From assembly GCA_013396635.1 (NCBI GenBank), contig WBMW01000604.1, forward strand, positions 1-64,000: a stretch of DNA of 64,000 nt, read 5' to 3'. Below the pieces are notes generated by a model, which saw nothing but the letters and a program-made list of their open reading frames with translations, searched no databases and was not told the DNA's origin. Source of the stretch: Penelope pileata. Lineage: Eukaryota; Chordata; Aves; Galliformes; Cracidae. The translations under genes were made by a program, and so were the position numbers. Of the stretch, positions 1 to 9,677 are shown in pieces (position 1 is the first letter of the stretch; every line of letters begins with the position of its first letter).

Positions 1-190
1 CTGCACTGGAAGGTGCCGGGGGGGGGCTGAGGGATCTCCTGGGAGCGGGGAGGGGTGGTCTGGTCTCGCTGTCCCCCGAACAAAGCCGCTATCTCGGGTG
101 GGTTTCGGCTTTGTTTCCTCCTCCTAAATAAATAAAAATCCCTCAAGAACTACCAGGTGGTTTAAATTTATTTATTTTCCTATAAAACAG
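1..190 (+). other. Possible 3' end of an upstream + strand gene, or plain intergenic DNA
   Basis: This G-rich to AT-rich stretch contains no readable exon. It carries two overlapping AATAAA hexamers at 127-136 followed by a GT-rich patch near 157-165, which is the arrangement of a cleavage and polyadenylation site on the + strand. If real, a gene ends here just upstream of the BTF3L4 promoter. In human, from memory, TXNDC12 starts divergently beside BTF3L4, but no signal peptide or thioredoxin-like exon is visible on the minus strand here. Confidence 0.25.
127..136 (+). terminator. Overlapping AATAAA poly(A) signals
   Basis: Two overlapping AATAAA hexamers (127-132 and 131-136) with GGTGG and a T-rich patch 20-40 bases downstream. 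Without an identified upstream exon this remains a candidate only. Confidence 0.25.
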
Positions 191-277
191 AAGCACGCAA
201 TAACGCGAGGTGCTGTGCTACTGCGGCAGCGCTCCGGACCGTCCCCGCCCCGTACCGTGATGGCTGCTGTTGAGGGT

Positions 278-300
278 ACTACAACTCCCAGAATGCACCG
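278..300 (+). promoter_or_regulatory. BTF3L4: ZNF143/THAP11 (SBS-type) binding element
   Basis: The sequence ACTACAACTCCCAGAATGCA followed by CCG matches the extended ZNF143 (Staf) site, including the ACTACA submodule next to the TCCCAGAATGC core. Such sites sit 50-200 bp upstream of starts in many vertebrate housekeeping promoters. Here it lies about 150 bp before the likely start. Confidence 0.8.
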
Positions 301-319
301 CGCCCCCCTCCCTTCCGCT

Positions 320-327
320 ATGCAAAT
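320..327 (+). promoter_or_regulatory. BTF3L4: Octamer ATGCAAAT (POU factor site)
   Basis: An exact ATGCAAAT octamer, the OCT1/POU2F1 consensus, placed between the ZNF143 element and the CCAAT box. Confidence 0.55.
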
Positions 328-344
328 GTCACTGCTTGCCGCAG

Positions 345-349
345 CCAAT
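345..349 (+). promoter_or_regulatory. BTF3L4: CCAAT box
   Basis: AGCCAATC is a good NF-Y site, about 75-85 bp upstream of the inferred start, which is the usual distance. Confidence 0.6.
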
Positions 350-384
350 CTGCGGGTGGGGGCGGGCGGGCTGGCGCCGTCAGC

Positions 385-392
385 GTCACGTG
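385..392 (+). promoter_or_regulatory. BTF3L4: GTCACGTG E-box (USF/TFE3/MYC class)
   Basis: A perfect CACGTG core (387-392) preceded by GT gives the GTCACGTG half of a USF/TFEB-type site, about 35-40 bp upstream of the inferred start. Confidence 0.55.
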
Positions 393-426
393 GCGTGGAG
401 CTTCCTTTCTCTTGTGCCCCTCTTTT

Positions 427-490
427 TCCTTTCTCGGCCGCCATCTTGTTCTTACCGCGTGTTGGGTTGCGGAGGGGCTGCAGGGCTCAG
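427..490 (+). other. BTF3L4: BTF3L4 non-coding exon 1 (start approximate)
   Basis: The exon ends at 490 with a strong donor (CAG|GTGAGA). It has no ATG. The start is inferred from a pyrimidine tract (401-435) that resembles the TCT/polypyrimidine initiators of translation-related genes, followed directly by a YY1 site at 437-448, which typically sits just downstream of the start. Starts anywhere from about 403 to 432 are possible. Exon 1 would splice to the acceptor at 1355/1356. Confidence 0.5.
437..448 (+). promoter_or_regulatory. BTF3L4: YY1 site GCCGCCATCTTG
   Basis: An exact YY1 motif (reverse complement CAAGATGGCGGC). In CpG-island promoters this motif tends to lie in the first bases of the transcript, which fits a start near 420-430. 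Confidence 0.65.
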
Positions 491-1355
491 GTGAGAACTG
501 CCCGCCGCCCCCAGCCGTGAAGGAGCGGGGGGGGGCCCGCGGCGGCTCGGCCTCGTCCCGTTTCCTCCCGCTGAACCGGGCCCTGGCGGGGCCGCGGGCG
601 GAGGACGAGAGAGCGAGGCCGAGCGCCGGGACTCGGGCTTTGGGCTCTTCTGAGGTCGTGAGGCCCCCGCTGCTCCTCCGTGGGGCTGCGGCGGTGCGGG
701 GCCCTCATTTCCCGCTGTGGTGCTGAGGTGCCCCCGGCTGTGCTGCTCTCGCTCAGTGCAGCTCGGAGCGGCTCCCTCGTGTCAGCGATCTCTGAGGGCC
801 CCTTGGGGCCCGTCCCCTCCTGCTGGGAGGTTTTCCTCCCATCCCAGGTTTTCGGGTCTTGCAGCCTTTAAAGGTCACACCTGGTCCCTGGGAGTATCCA
901 GCTGACGAATTTCCCGGCTGTTAAGAGGGAGGGAGGGCTCCGTGTGGGAGATGCATCCTTGCGTGCGCTGCCCCGAGTCTGGGGGCAGCTCCTGCGTTAA
1001 AACGCGCCGGGAGCTCCGTGGTGAGCCTTCCTGTCCCCGGGCTCCCCTCAGCACAGCGGTGCTTTCCCTTCAGCAGTAGTGCTGGGCTGCTGAGCTGGGT
1101 CTGAGCAGGAGCTGGACGGTCCCAGCAGTGGACTGGCACACTCGGAAATGTGCAGTGAATTCCTCAAACAGGTGCAGTATCGAGCGTAGGGTTGCTTTGC
1201 ATCTCTGTGATACAATTCTGCTTCTGCACAACTGCCTTGTGTTCAGATGGTGTGTTTTTAAAGATCTTTGTTCATGTGCATTTGTTTGCAGTGTTCTGGT
1301 GGTTTTTTTTTCCTTAATGTTTTGGTGGATAACTGGTACTTATCTCATTCTTCAG
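491..1355 (+). other. BTF3L4: BTF3L4 intron 1
   Basis: It runs from GTGAGA to TTCAG. The first part is the GC-rich tail of the CpG island and the rest is AT-rich. No exon, repeat or RNA gene was recognised inside. Confidence 0.7.
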
Positions 1356-1419
1356 ACACATCACCATGAATCAAGAAAAACTAGCCAAGCTGCAAGCTCA
1401 GGTCCGAATAGGAGGAAAG
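1356..1419 (+). CDS. BTF3L4: BTF3L4 exon 2 (start codon at 1366)
   Basis: The acceptor TTCAG ends at 1355 and the donor AAAG|GTAAGA is at 1419/1420. Ten bases of 5' UTR precede ATG (context ATCACCATGA). It encodes residues 1-18 and ends in phase 0 after GGK. Confidence 0.95.
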
Positions 1420-4400
1420 GTAAGAAATCCATGAGAGCTGTAGTGTTGCCTGTGATATACAGGCTAAAACAGAAATTACTATTTTTTTTTTTTTTCCCAA
1501 AGCATCAACTTCAGTTCAGGAGAGGGGAGAAAATATATTTTAGAGACCTGAAAAAAAATTTCTTCGTGTGATCTGGTCACAGTACTGCTACCTGAAATGC
1601 AATTTTCTTTCGGTTCATAACTACTGAATTAGTTTCCAAGGTGTAAGCTCTTCTTAAATCACTGACTTGATGTGACCTGTGAAATCTCAAGCTGAGTTTG
1701 CCTGTTGGCTGTTCCAGGTCTTCTTCTGCCTGTTGGGAAGTTTCTTTTGTATCAGCTCCAGGGCTTATCTGACTGTGTGCTGAGCTCTTTCTTTTCTCTG
1801 AGCCAGCCGGTAGCTACTGTGATAAGGAAAGCATTCCTAACCATAGGTGAGGATTTGGGATATTGTTAAAATAAAAAAAAAAAATCCAAAATTGCTGTCT
1901 GTGGAACAGTTAAAAAGTGTTCATTACTTGGTTAAAGAAGTGTGACCTTTTAGATTTGTGTCATCTTGGATAGAATAAGATTCAGAGGAAACATTCTTGT
2001 ATATTGCTTAATGGTAAATAGTATTTTTGTAGTCCAGCTTCTGGGAAGAGGAAACAGTGCTGCTGTCCTTTTTTGTCTTTTAAGAAAAATCAAAATTGAG
2101 ACTGACTGCTGAAACTGCAGGTGATTGGAAGAAAGTTGATAAACCCTCTTCACTGCAGAGCATTCTCATAGCTCAAAGAGTGTTGCTGAGTGTGAGGTGA
2201 CTTTGAATTTTAAGTGCTGTGAGAATTTGAGTGTTGCAGACTGTTCTCTTGGTTCTTTTCCAGGGAACAGCTCGCAGAAAGAAGAAGGTGGTGCACAGAA
2301 CAGCAACAGCTGATGACAAAAAACTTCAGAGCTCCCTCAAAAAACTGGCAGTAAATAACATTGCTGGCATTGAGGAGGTACAGTGATAAAATGTTTGTGT
2401 GAAATGAAATTCATTGTGGTGGTTTGGTGTTATTTCTTACTTCTATTTTCTTTCTTAAGAACAGTTTTTTCCTTCAAATTCATAGGTCTGATTACTTATA
2501 GATTAAGTAGCTTGATTTTTTTTTTCCTTGTCTCATTTACGTAGCTGCATATGTAGCTAGAGAGGGAAGAGAAAAGGTTCTACTGGTCAGACAGTGATCA
2601 CAGAAGCTAGTAAGCTGCTTGTGATGCATGTCTCTTGCATTGTTTGCAAAACAAAAGTCCTCTTGATTCTTAACCTCATGAGTTACTTAATTTTAACAGA
2701 AGAGCAGTATGCACATTTATTGCACAGGCACATCTAATTGTTGGGTGGTGCAGAATATAAAGCAGAGCATCAAAATGCTTGCAGTAGGAGCTTGCAAGTC
2801 TGCATTGTCAAAAATGAGTCCTTCTCCTGCATGGAGATAAAACCACAATTGGTTTTGGTAGTTACAGGAGATTGGTGTTTCTTACAACACTGGCAAAACT
2901 CTACAGAACCAACTTCTGTGTTACATAAAGTAGGTATACAAAGGTTTCAGATGTTCCTTGAATATTTTAGTATATAATTTTTTTTAGTATATAATAGGAA
3001 CTAGAATAGAAACTATTTCCATAATGCTGCGAGTGTGACGCTCATATGTGGGAGGAGGAGGTGTTCCTTCATCATGAATTTCGTATTACTGTACTACTTG
3101 GTTGAAGAAGCATAATATTTAATCTGTGATTAATGAATTTAAGCAGGGCGATGAGGAGCTTCCAGAGGTCACTTAGTGCGTTCCAAAGGCAAATGCAGAT
3201 TCAGAGTAGAAGCCTGGTTTTCCTGTAAGCTTTCATACCACTCCTGTAGAAACACTGTAATTTGTCTGTTTACTGAATCATAATGTGTTTTATGCTATGC
3301 TATGCAAACTCAAACCAGCCCTTGTTCTTTATTGTTGTTTCCCCCCAAAGCATAAAGTCCTTATTCAGACATAGTTATTAAGATTTAAATGTGTTGACGT
3401 GACAGAATATTGTCCAAAATGCTTCTACCTTGATAGCTAGGTACATAATTGTGGTATATTGTTGCATTACATAGATCACCTTGGGTCTACCTGAATAAAT
3501 AGGAGTTGGGGAGGTTAGTCACGTTGAGTCAAGCATCAACAGAGAATTTTTCGTGACTTGTTTTCTTTTGAAGAGGCTTTTAAGAGGATGACTGGCTTAA
3601 AGCCTTTATCATTTCCCCTTACTTTTGTAGGAAAGTGACACATCTATTTTTTTGTTGTTTGTTTAAAAAGAAACCAAAAATCTTTTGTTCAAACTGTATT
3701 TTGAACCTTAAAAATTGGTAACTTAAATGTTTGTATGTTTTAGATTTATTCTTTAGTCAATGCATTTGTTTTCTCTAACTTCTAATAAGACAGACTGTCA
3801 CAAAATTGAGAAGTATTATTACATCTGTTTGTTTGGATGAGTAAAACTCAAGGTTCCTTATTTCAGATAAAATTACTTTCCACATAACCATAGTTTAGCC
3901 ATGCCCGGAAAAAAAAAGTTAACTTTCCCCTCTATCTCTGTTAACTTTAAAAAAATAAAATAAAAGTATAGACTTCAACAGTAGGAGTGAAGCAAGCAGC
4001 TGTACTGGCTGTAAACTTAATCCCTAGTGACTCAGAAGACCAGGGGAGGGGAGCAGAATCGTTGTATGTTGTGCTTAGTCTCAGAAGGGGCATCACAGAA
4101 TTATTAGGAGAGCACAGAATCCTGTTTGAGTGCAGCTAATTTGTAAGTCCACAGTGCTGTAAGAGATAGGGGAAAGCCTTAGCATTGGGCGGTTTCAGCA
4201 AGTAGGTCAGATTGTGAATCCTAGATTTGCCAGTTCTGCTGCAGAACAGTAATGTTTTCCTGATAGGTGACACAAATAGCTGGGAATGGCAGTGTCTTAA
4301 ACTGCTGTGTGAAGGCTTTTCTGTTAGAGCTTTTGGTTTGTAAGAAGTTACCCCAGAGTTGGAGGTTTTTCTTCCTAGACCTTCCTGATATCAACTAGCT

Positions 4401-7400
4401 CATGCCTTAAAGACTTAATAGCCTATATATATTTTTACCTCCATCAAAAATATACCTGGATTGTGTGATAACACGTAAGCCTTTGTATATTATCACTTAG
4501 TATACATATAGGTGTATTTTATAAGGCAGCCATAGCTGTTAGATTCAACCTTTTCATCTATTGTGTGTGAACTGCAACCACCCCTTTTTTTTTTTTTGTA
4601 ACTGTTAACTTTTTTTTCCTTCCAATTAAGGTGATGTTAATTTTGGGTACGTTACTGGTGGTTATGTTATTCCCCAGGAGTACTAGCTTTGTAATTTCTT
4701 TAGTTTTAGCTTTTAAATTTAGTTTTGAATTAATAATTTATCATAGTTGTTCAACAAGATGCTGCAATACTTGGGTAAATGTTATTTTTATGTATTTAAA
4801 CAGGTGAACATGATAAAAGATGATGGAACGGTTATTCACTTCAACAACCCCAAGGTTCAGGCATCCCTCTCTGCTAACACTTTTGCTATTACTGGCCATG
4901 CAGAGGCTAAACCGATCACAGAAATGCTTCCAGGCATCTTAAGCCAGCTTGGTGCTGACAGCTTAACAAGTCTCAGGAAGTTAGCTGAACAATTCCCAAG
5001 ACAAGGTAGGTCTTCCTGGAGTCTTTAATCGATGATTTAAGGAATACATGCGATCTTGAAGTTTTAACCCAAATCCAATAGCAACACATTTCACTTAAAA
5101 AGTAATCAGAGACACATTTGCTTGTATTTACTGGCCACTGTTGTGAAAATATAATTGGAGGAAAAGTCTATTCATTTTTTTTTCCCCTCAAGATTCTGTA
5201 TAGGTTGGCCTTGGTTTAAAAATATTTAAAAAAAAAAAAAAATCTGCTAAGTGAAGCATGGTGTAATTCCATGTATACAGCTGCATATGACAAGATATTT
5301 AGAAAAACAATAGTAGTACAAGTTATTACCTAATAAAACTCAACAGGTTCTATTTCTCAGGGTACTAGTTCTGTTTTCTTTCTTCTACGAAGTGTTTCTA
5401 CTGTGTGTGTAGAGGAAGAATAATTGTTCTTTATCCTCCATTCTGTAATTCTGCTTGGAAGGAAAACAAGATTCGAATTTAAATCAAAGCTTTGAAAATG
5501 ATTCTTTTTCTATTTATTTTAAAACCATGGATCATGGTTTATATATCTCATGAATATATGATTTTTTTAAAATATATTATTATATATGCACTATATGGTA
5601 TAACTGCTACTGTAATTTTAAAGTATTTTAAAGTTAAGTAATGGAGTCCGGGAAGAATTCGTATTAAAATATTCTCCTTGAGGGAGCACTGTAACATGAT
5701 TTGTAGGGGTTTCAACTATTCTTCCTGAGTTAAGCTTTCCTGAGTAAGTTAACTGTTTTTCCTGAGTAAGTTTGGGGTCTATGAGAAAAAAGGGGATAGA
5801 CTCTTTATCAGTATTGTGAGAGAACAAGGGGAAATTATTTTAAACTAGAAGGGGAGATTTGGACTGGATATAAGGAAGAGTTTTCTATGATGAGGGTAGT
5901 AAAGGACTGGAATAGGTTGCGCAGAGATGTGGTGGAAGCCCCATCCCTGGAGATGCTCAGGGTCAGGCTGGAGCAGGCTCTGAGCACCCTGATCCAGCTG
6001 TAGGTGTCCCTGTTCACTGCAGGGAAGTTGGACCAGTTGGCCTTTAAAGGTCTGTTCCAACTCATCATTTTAAGATTCTATGAGAATTTCAGAACAAATA
6101 GGAACTTATTCTTACAATCACATATGTTTTAAAGCACACAGGTAATCATTCTGATCTTACTAAGAATTGTAAAAGCATTCTTAGATGTAATAAGTGTGCT
6201 TTTCATTTCAAGTATCGATATCAGTTCATGTTTCATGTTGCGCATCACCAAAAACTAGTCCTTAGTATCAAACCCCAGTGAGGCTGGTCATTCCAAAACT
6301 GACTGGAATTAGAATATACATTAATTTGTATTTGTAGTGTAAATTAATTTGTAATTTGTTGAAAATAGCAAACCGAACAAGCTATTCCTTCTAAAGCAAT
6401 TATTTGTCTCTTCTGTTTCTCATGTTGAGTTTAATTGAAAGTAAGAGTTCTATTTTCTCTCCTTTTTCACTACTATTATTAGCTAGAAGAAAATGCCTTT
6501 TAAAATCTAGAAAGATGGATCATCGTAATGATACTGCTTTATCGCAACCTTAGTACCAATCGTTCTTTACAATGACAAAGTCAGTTTTAAATTAGGTGGG
6601 TCAGTGAGAAGAAGTAATCTTTTAAGTTCTTGCATTTCTTTGCATTTGCACTTGTAGCATGGTCTAAGTTCCATGACATACAGGAAAAATAAGTTTCATG
6701 CAGGACTCCTGATACAGAAGTGCTTTTTCCACAGCTGTGGCCTCTAGGTACTGGAATGATGTGATATGTTGGTCCCAGATTGGTACCACGTTGTTGCATT
6801 GAAATACGTGGCTTCAGTTAGAAGATTGAGTCACACTGGGATTTCTGTGTATCATTTGACCTTTTGTTAGTGCTGTGTTAATGCAGCTAGGCATTTGAAA
6901 ATGGCTGCGTTCATACTTTGTTATAAGAACATTCACAAATGGATCTTTTGGTCATGGTGATTACTCTTGATACCCCAGTCATTTATGTGTCTGTTTCTTA
7001 GGGGGTAGGCAATATGGGGGAAATGCCTTGTATTTTCACCTGTACATCGTGTCTTATTTTGTTGTGTGGTTGTCCCTAATTCTGTATAATGAGAACTCAG
7101 CACCAGATTTCTTTTTTATAGTGTTGGACAGTAAAGCACCAAAATCTGAAGATATTGATGAAGAAGATGATGATGTCCCAGGTAAGCACATTCACTTGTG
7201 TGTCCATTTAATACACAGATACTTAATTCATGCATCCAGGTACCTAGCTCTTGATGTGATTACTCCTCTCAATTGGTAAGGGAGGCTTAATGTGCTGGGC
7301 AGCATTGCAATAGTGATGATTCTGAATTCCAGTTTTTGAAGATACTTTGCCTTGTGGAAATGACTTAATTGTTAAGTAAAAACAGATGAAAATACTTTCA

Positions 7401-8117
7401 GGGAGGTTGAACAGGTGAGCTAAATACCTGAATAGAGTTTTAGGGCTGGAAAATTAAATATCTGTAAAAAGATGCTATTGACTAGTGATCAGGTGGTCTT
7501 TTTAAATCATTTTGGAATGGAATTTTTAATTCTGCAGTAGAAGAAATAAAGCTTGTGTCAGTGTTAGTTTCTTGAGAAACTTTCATTTGAAGTTGTTAAT
7601 TTGTCAATTGATAAGTCTATAATAGTTATCACATTCTTTTATATGCATCAGTGTAGCGTATTGGTTAAAACAATAGATTCATCACCCAGGTGTTTGAGTA
7701 GGGCACTTTTTTATGTCTTTGCATGAAAATACACAGGTGTCTTCAAAATTTTCTGTTTCCTGGAGTACAACAGTTAATGACTGCCTAACTAAAGACAGTT
7801 GAGCCAGCAGCTCAAGACTTGACTACATCTAGTAGAGCACCTCTGAAAATCAATCTTGCTTCATGTTAGAACTTCATTCAAATATTCAAAAAAATCCTAG
7901 TTTTTTAAAGCTGATTCAGATGCCACCAAAAAAAAAAAAAAAGAAAAAGAACTGTATACATGAGCCTAGTTAAGAAATAATTAACATTTCATGTAATATA
8001 TGCATTTTCGTTAAACTATGAAGGTGTTGTTATTGGGCATCACTGTATTAAATGTCTTCATCTCTTTCAGATCTCGTAGAAAACTTTGATGAAGCATCAA
8101 AGAATGAAGCTAACTAA
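1366..8117 (+). CDS. BTF3L4: BTF3L4, basic transcription factor 3-like 4 (NAC-beta family)
   Basis: The coding sequence joins 1366-1419, 2264-2377, 4804-5005, 7122-7181 and 8071-8117. That is 477 nt, giving 158 residues plus TAA, the length I remember for vertebrate BTF3L4. All junctions are GT-AG and the phases agree. Residues 1-18 begin MNQEKLAKLQ. A basic cluster (RRKKK, residues 22-26) is the ribosome-binding type of motif found at the N-terminus of NAC-beta proteins. The NAC domain spans about residues 33-98 ([20 protein letters not shown], then the FNNPKVQASLSANTF region). The tail is acidic ([22 protein letters not shown]). Family members (BTF3/NACB) pair with NAC-alpha on ribosomes and shield nascent chains. 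The exact role of the BTF3L4 paralogue is less clear. The start is fixed by the reading frame and the conserved N-terminus, and there is no upstream ATG in the inferred 5' UTR. Reading-frame integrity and intact splice sites make this a functional gene rather than a retrocopy. Confidence 0.96.
1420..2263 (+). other. BTF3L4: BTF3L4 intron 2
   Basis: AT-rich with short homopolymer runs. I recognised no other element. Confidence 0.85.
2264..2377 (+). CDS. BTF3L4: BTF3L4 exon 3
   Basis: 114 nt, phase 0 at both ends, between TTTTCCAG and GTACAG. It encodes residues 19-56, including the basic RRKKKVVHR stretch and the first half of the NAC domain. Confidence 0.95.
2378..4803 (+). other. BTF3L4: BTF3L4 intron 3
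   Basis: A 2.4-kb AT-rich intron. I saw only short A and T runs and no confident repeat or RNA gene. Confidence 0.85.
4804..5005 (+). CDS. BTF3L4: BTF3L4 exon 4
   Basis: 202 nt from ACAG|GTGAAC to CAAG|GTAGGT. It encodes residues 57-123 plus the first base of V124. It carries the second half of the NAC domain and the helical region through LRKLAEQFPRQ. Confidence 0.95.
5006..7121 (+). other. BTF3L4: BTF3L4 intron 4
   Basis: An AT-rich intron containing an AT-repeat patch (about 5536-5600), a short near-tandem triplication of a TTCCTGAGTAAGTT-like unit (about 5721-5773), and a CR1 LINE 3' fragment (5844-6084). Confidence 0.85.
5844..6084 (+). mobile_element. CR1 LINE 3'-end fragment
   Basis: The sequence follows the CR1 3' region: an AAGGGGAGATTTGGACTGG-type start, then a GGTTG..GTGGTGGAAGCCCCATC patch, a CCTGATCCAGCTG patch, a TTGGACCAGTTGGCCTTTAA patch, and finally the TTCTATGA-type tail at about 6076-6083. 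Only the last 240 bases or so of the element are present, as is usual for 5'-truncated insertions. No coding capacity remains. Confidence 0.85.
7122..7181 (+). CDS. BTF3L4: BTF3L4 exon 5
   Basis: 60 nt from TTATAG to CCAG|GTAAGC. It completes V124 and encodes [19 protein letters not shown], the start of the acidic tail. Confidence 0.94.
7182..8070 (+). other. BTF3L4: BTF3L4 intron 5
   Basis: AT-rich with an A-rich run at about 7925-7950. Nothing else was recognised. Confidence 0.85.
8071..8117 (+). CDS. BTF3L4: BTF3L4 exon 6, terminal coding part
   Basis: The acceptor is TCTCTTTCAG. The segment completes D144 and encodes [14 protein letters not shown] followed by TAA at 8115-8117. The exon continues into the 3' UTR. 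Confidence 0.95.
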
Positions 8118-8346
8118 ATCATTAATAGTTCTGGAAGCTGGCATGGACTAGATTTAAGAAATCAGCTATGTGGTTCCAAAGTTTTAAAGAAACAGAACAT
8201 CATCTGTTAATAGTTCAGTAATATAAATATTTTGTATTTTTATGATGCTGTTTGTTCAGCATTTTCTGTCAGTTGATTTTGCGTTTTGCACTTACTCCCA
8301 GGATCTACTCTTTTGGTCAAAACAAAAATGTCAGTGCAGTTTGAGG

Positions 8347-8390
8347 GGTGTGTGCACGTGCGTGTGTGTATGTGTGTGGGTGTACATATA
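8347..8390. repeat. Imperfect (TG)n microsatellite
   Basis: TG-rich dinucleotide repeat with C and A interruptions inside the BTF3L4 3' UTR. Confidence 0.8.
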
Positions 8391-8451
8391 GTGGAGAACA
8401 AATTGGAGAACACTTTGATTTAACCTTTTCCCCTTTCCCTTTCAAAGTAGA

Positions 8452-8457
8452 AATAAA
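8452..8457 (+). terminator. BTF3L4: Proximal poly(A) signal AATAAA
   Basis: The first AATAAA after the stop codon, 335 bases downstream. A T-rich patch follows, but the GT-rich element is weak. Confidence 0.5.
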
Positions 8458-9671
8458 ATGAATCTTCAGCATTGTTACTTTTAATTATCACCAAATAGTG
8501 CACAGAAGGGAATGAAGTTGAAAGTGGTGTCCACATTTTATGACCTGAAGGCATTACGCCATTAAGGTTTGCGTTTAGTTTGTGTTAACTGTTGCACGTG
8601 CAGATGGTTCACATCCATGTTGAAATGTACATGATATTTGTTATTAACCTTATGTTGACTCCCATATGATACCTTAGACAAGCTATTTTACCAGCTTGTT
8701 ACAGTAACTTTCTAAAAAAGATAAACCTTGTCTCAGAAAAGTGTTCTTTTCTTGTTGCTCTACTTTTTCTCATCTCCTTAGCCTTTTGAGACAAGCTGGT
8801 GTTTGACTCCTTCCACACAGACATAGCAATATGTTCTGTTGATTATGTAGAGTATATCAGGTCAAAACAAAAACAAGCCCCTTAGTTTTCTACCATCAGG
8901 TCACTTAGAAAACTTGGAGGTCTGGTTGGTAATAGTCCAGTGCACCAGTTTTGCATGGTAACAGATTTTTGCTTGAATAATTTCAAGCTGTTCTCTTGGC
9001 GTGACTGCATTTACTACCAGCTGATGATCCACTGTCACTCTTACAGCACTAGAAATGAAATGCACCGTGTGAGCAATGTTTAAGGTGGGAGGAAAGAGTT
9101 GTTGACATTTTGCCTTGCCTCCTGCTGGGCAGTTTGTGCAATGACTAGCTCTAAAGGGACTTTTTTTGCCTGTATTTTACCTTTGCCTATAACCTACCTC
9201 TAGGTTTGGTGTCATCTGTATAGTAGCTTACTAAAAACCACAAATGCTCCTCAGGCATAAAGAGGACATTGGGAGGTACTGTTGGTGCAGTGCAGTATTT
9301 ATGACCTTTAAAATGCTTAATGTGAACCTGTTTTCTCAGAGGCTCTTTCAAGGTTCTTGATGTAATGTGCATTACAGTGTAGTTAGACATCATTGTAACT
9401 TGTGTCAAGGGCAGCTGTGGCTTAAGAAAGCCATTTTTTCTCCTCTACATTTGTCACTGAACTATGGCTTAATTGGAACATATCAGCTTTCTGTGTAGGT
9501 TCATACGCTATAGAACTGTACAAGTACAAAGTAAACAGTACATGAGTTCTGGTGACCTCATGATAAAAACCATGAAAGCAGAGCTGAAGTGGTTTGTCAT
9601 CTGAACTCCATTTATTTTATAGGTCTTCTTTTTTTTGTTATATTTTATATATTACGTGGATCTTAATACAA

Positions 9672-9677
9672 AATAAA
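9672..9677 (+). terminator. BTF3L4: Distal poly(A) signal AATAAA with GT-rich downstream element
   Basis: AATAAA is followed 25-45 bases later by a GT/T-rich stretch (CCCTCTTGTGTGTTGTCT). This is a better arrangement than the proximal signal. Confidence 0.5.

Larger units (their letters stand above)
190..800. promoter_or_regulatory. BTF3L4: CpG-rich BTF3L4 promoter region
   Basis: This stretch is visibly GC-rich with many CpG dinucleotides, in contrast to the AT-rich DNA that follows from about 1.2 kb. It contains, in order, a ZNF143/THAP11-type element, an octamer, a CCAAT box, a G-quadruplex-forming run, a CACGTG E-box, a pyrimidine tract and a YY1 site. It ends in the splice donor of a non-coding first exon at 490/491. 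There is no TATA box, as expected for a housekeeping CpG-island promoter. Confidence 0.8.

Noticed and set aside
172..444. A 90-codon minus-strand open frame across the BTF3L4 promoter, considered as exon 1 of divergent TXNDC12
   Set aside because: It has no signal peptide or thioredoxin-like sequence. Its ATG is the complement of the YY1 site and the openness comes from GC content.
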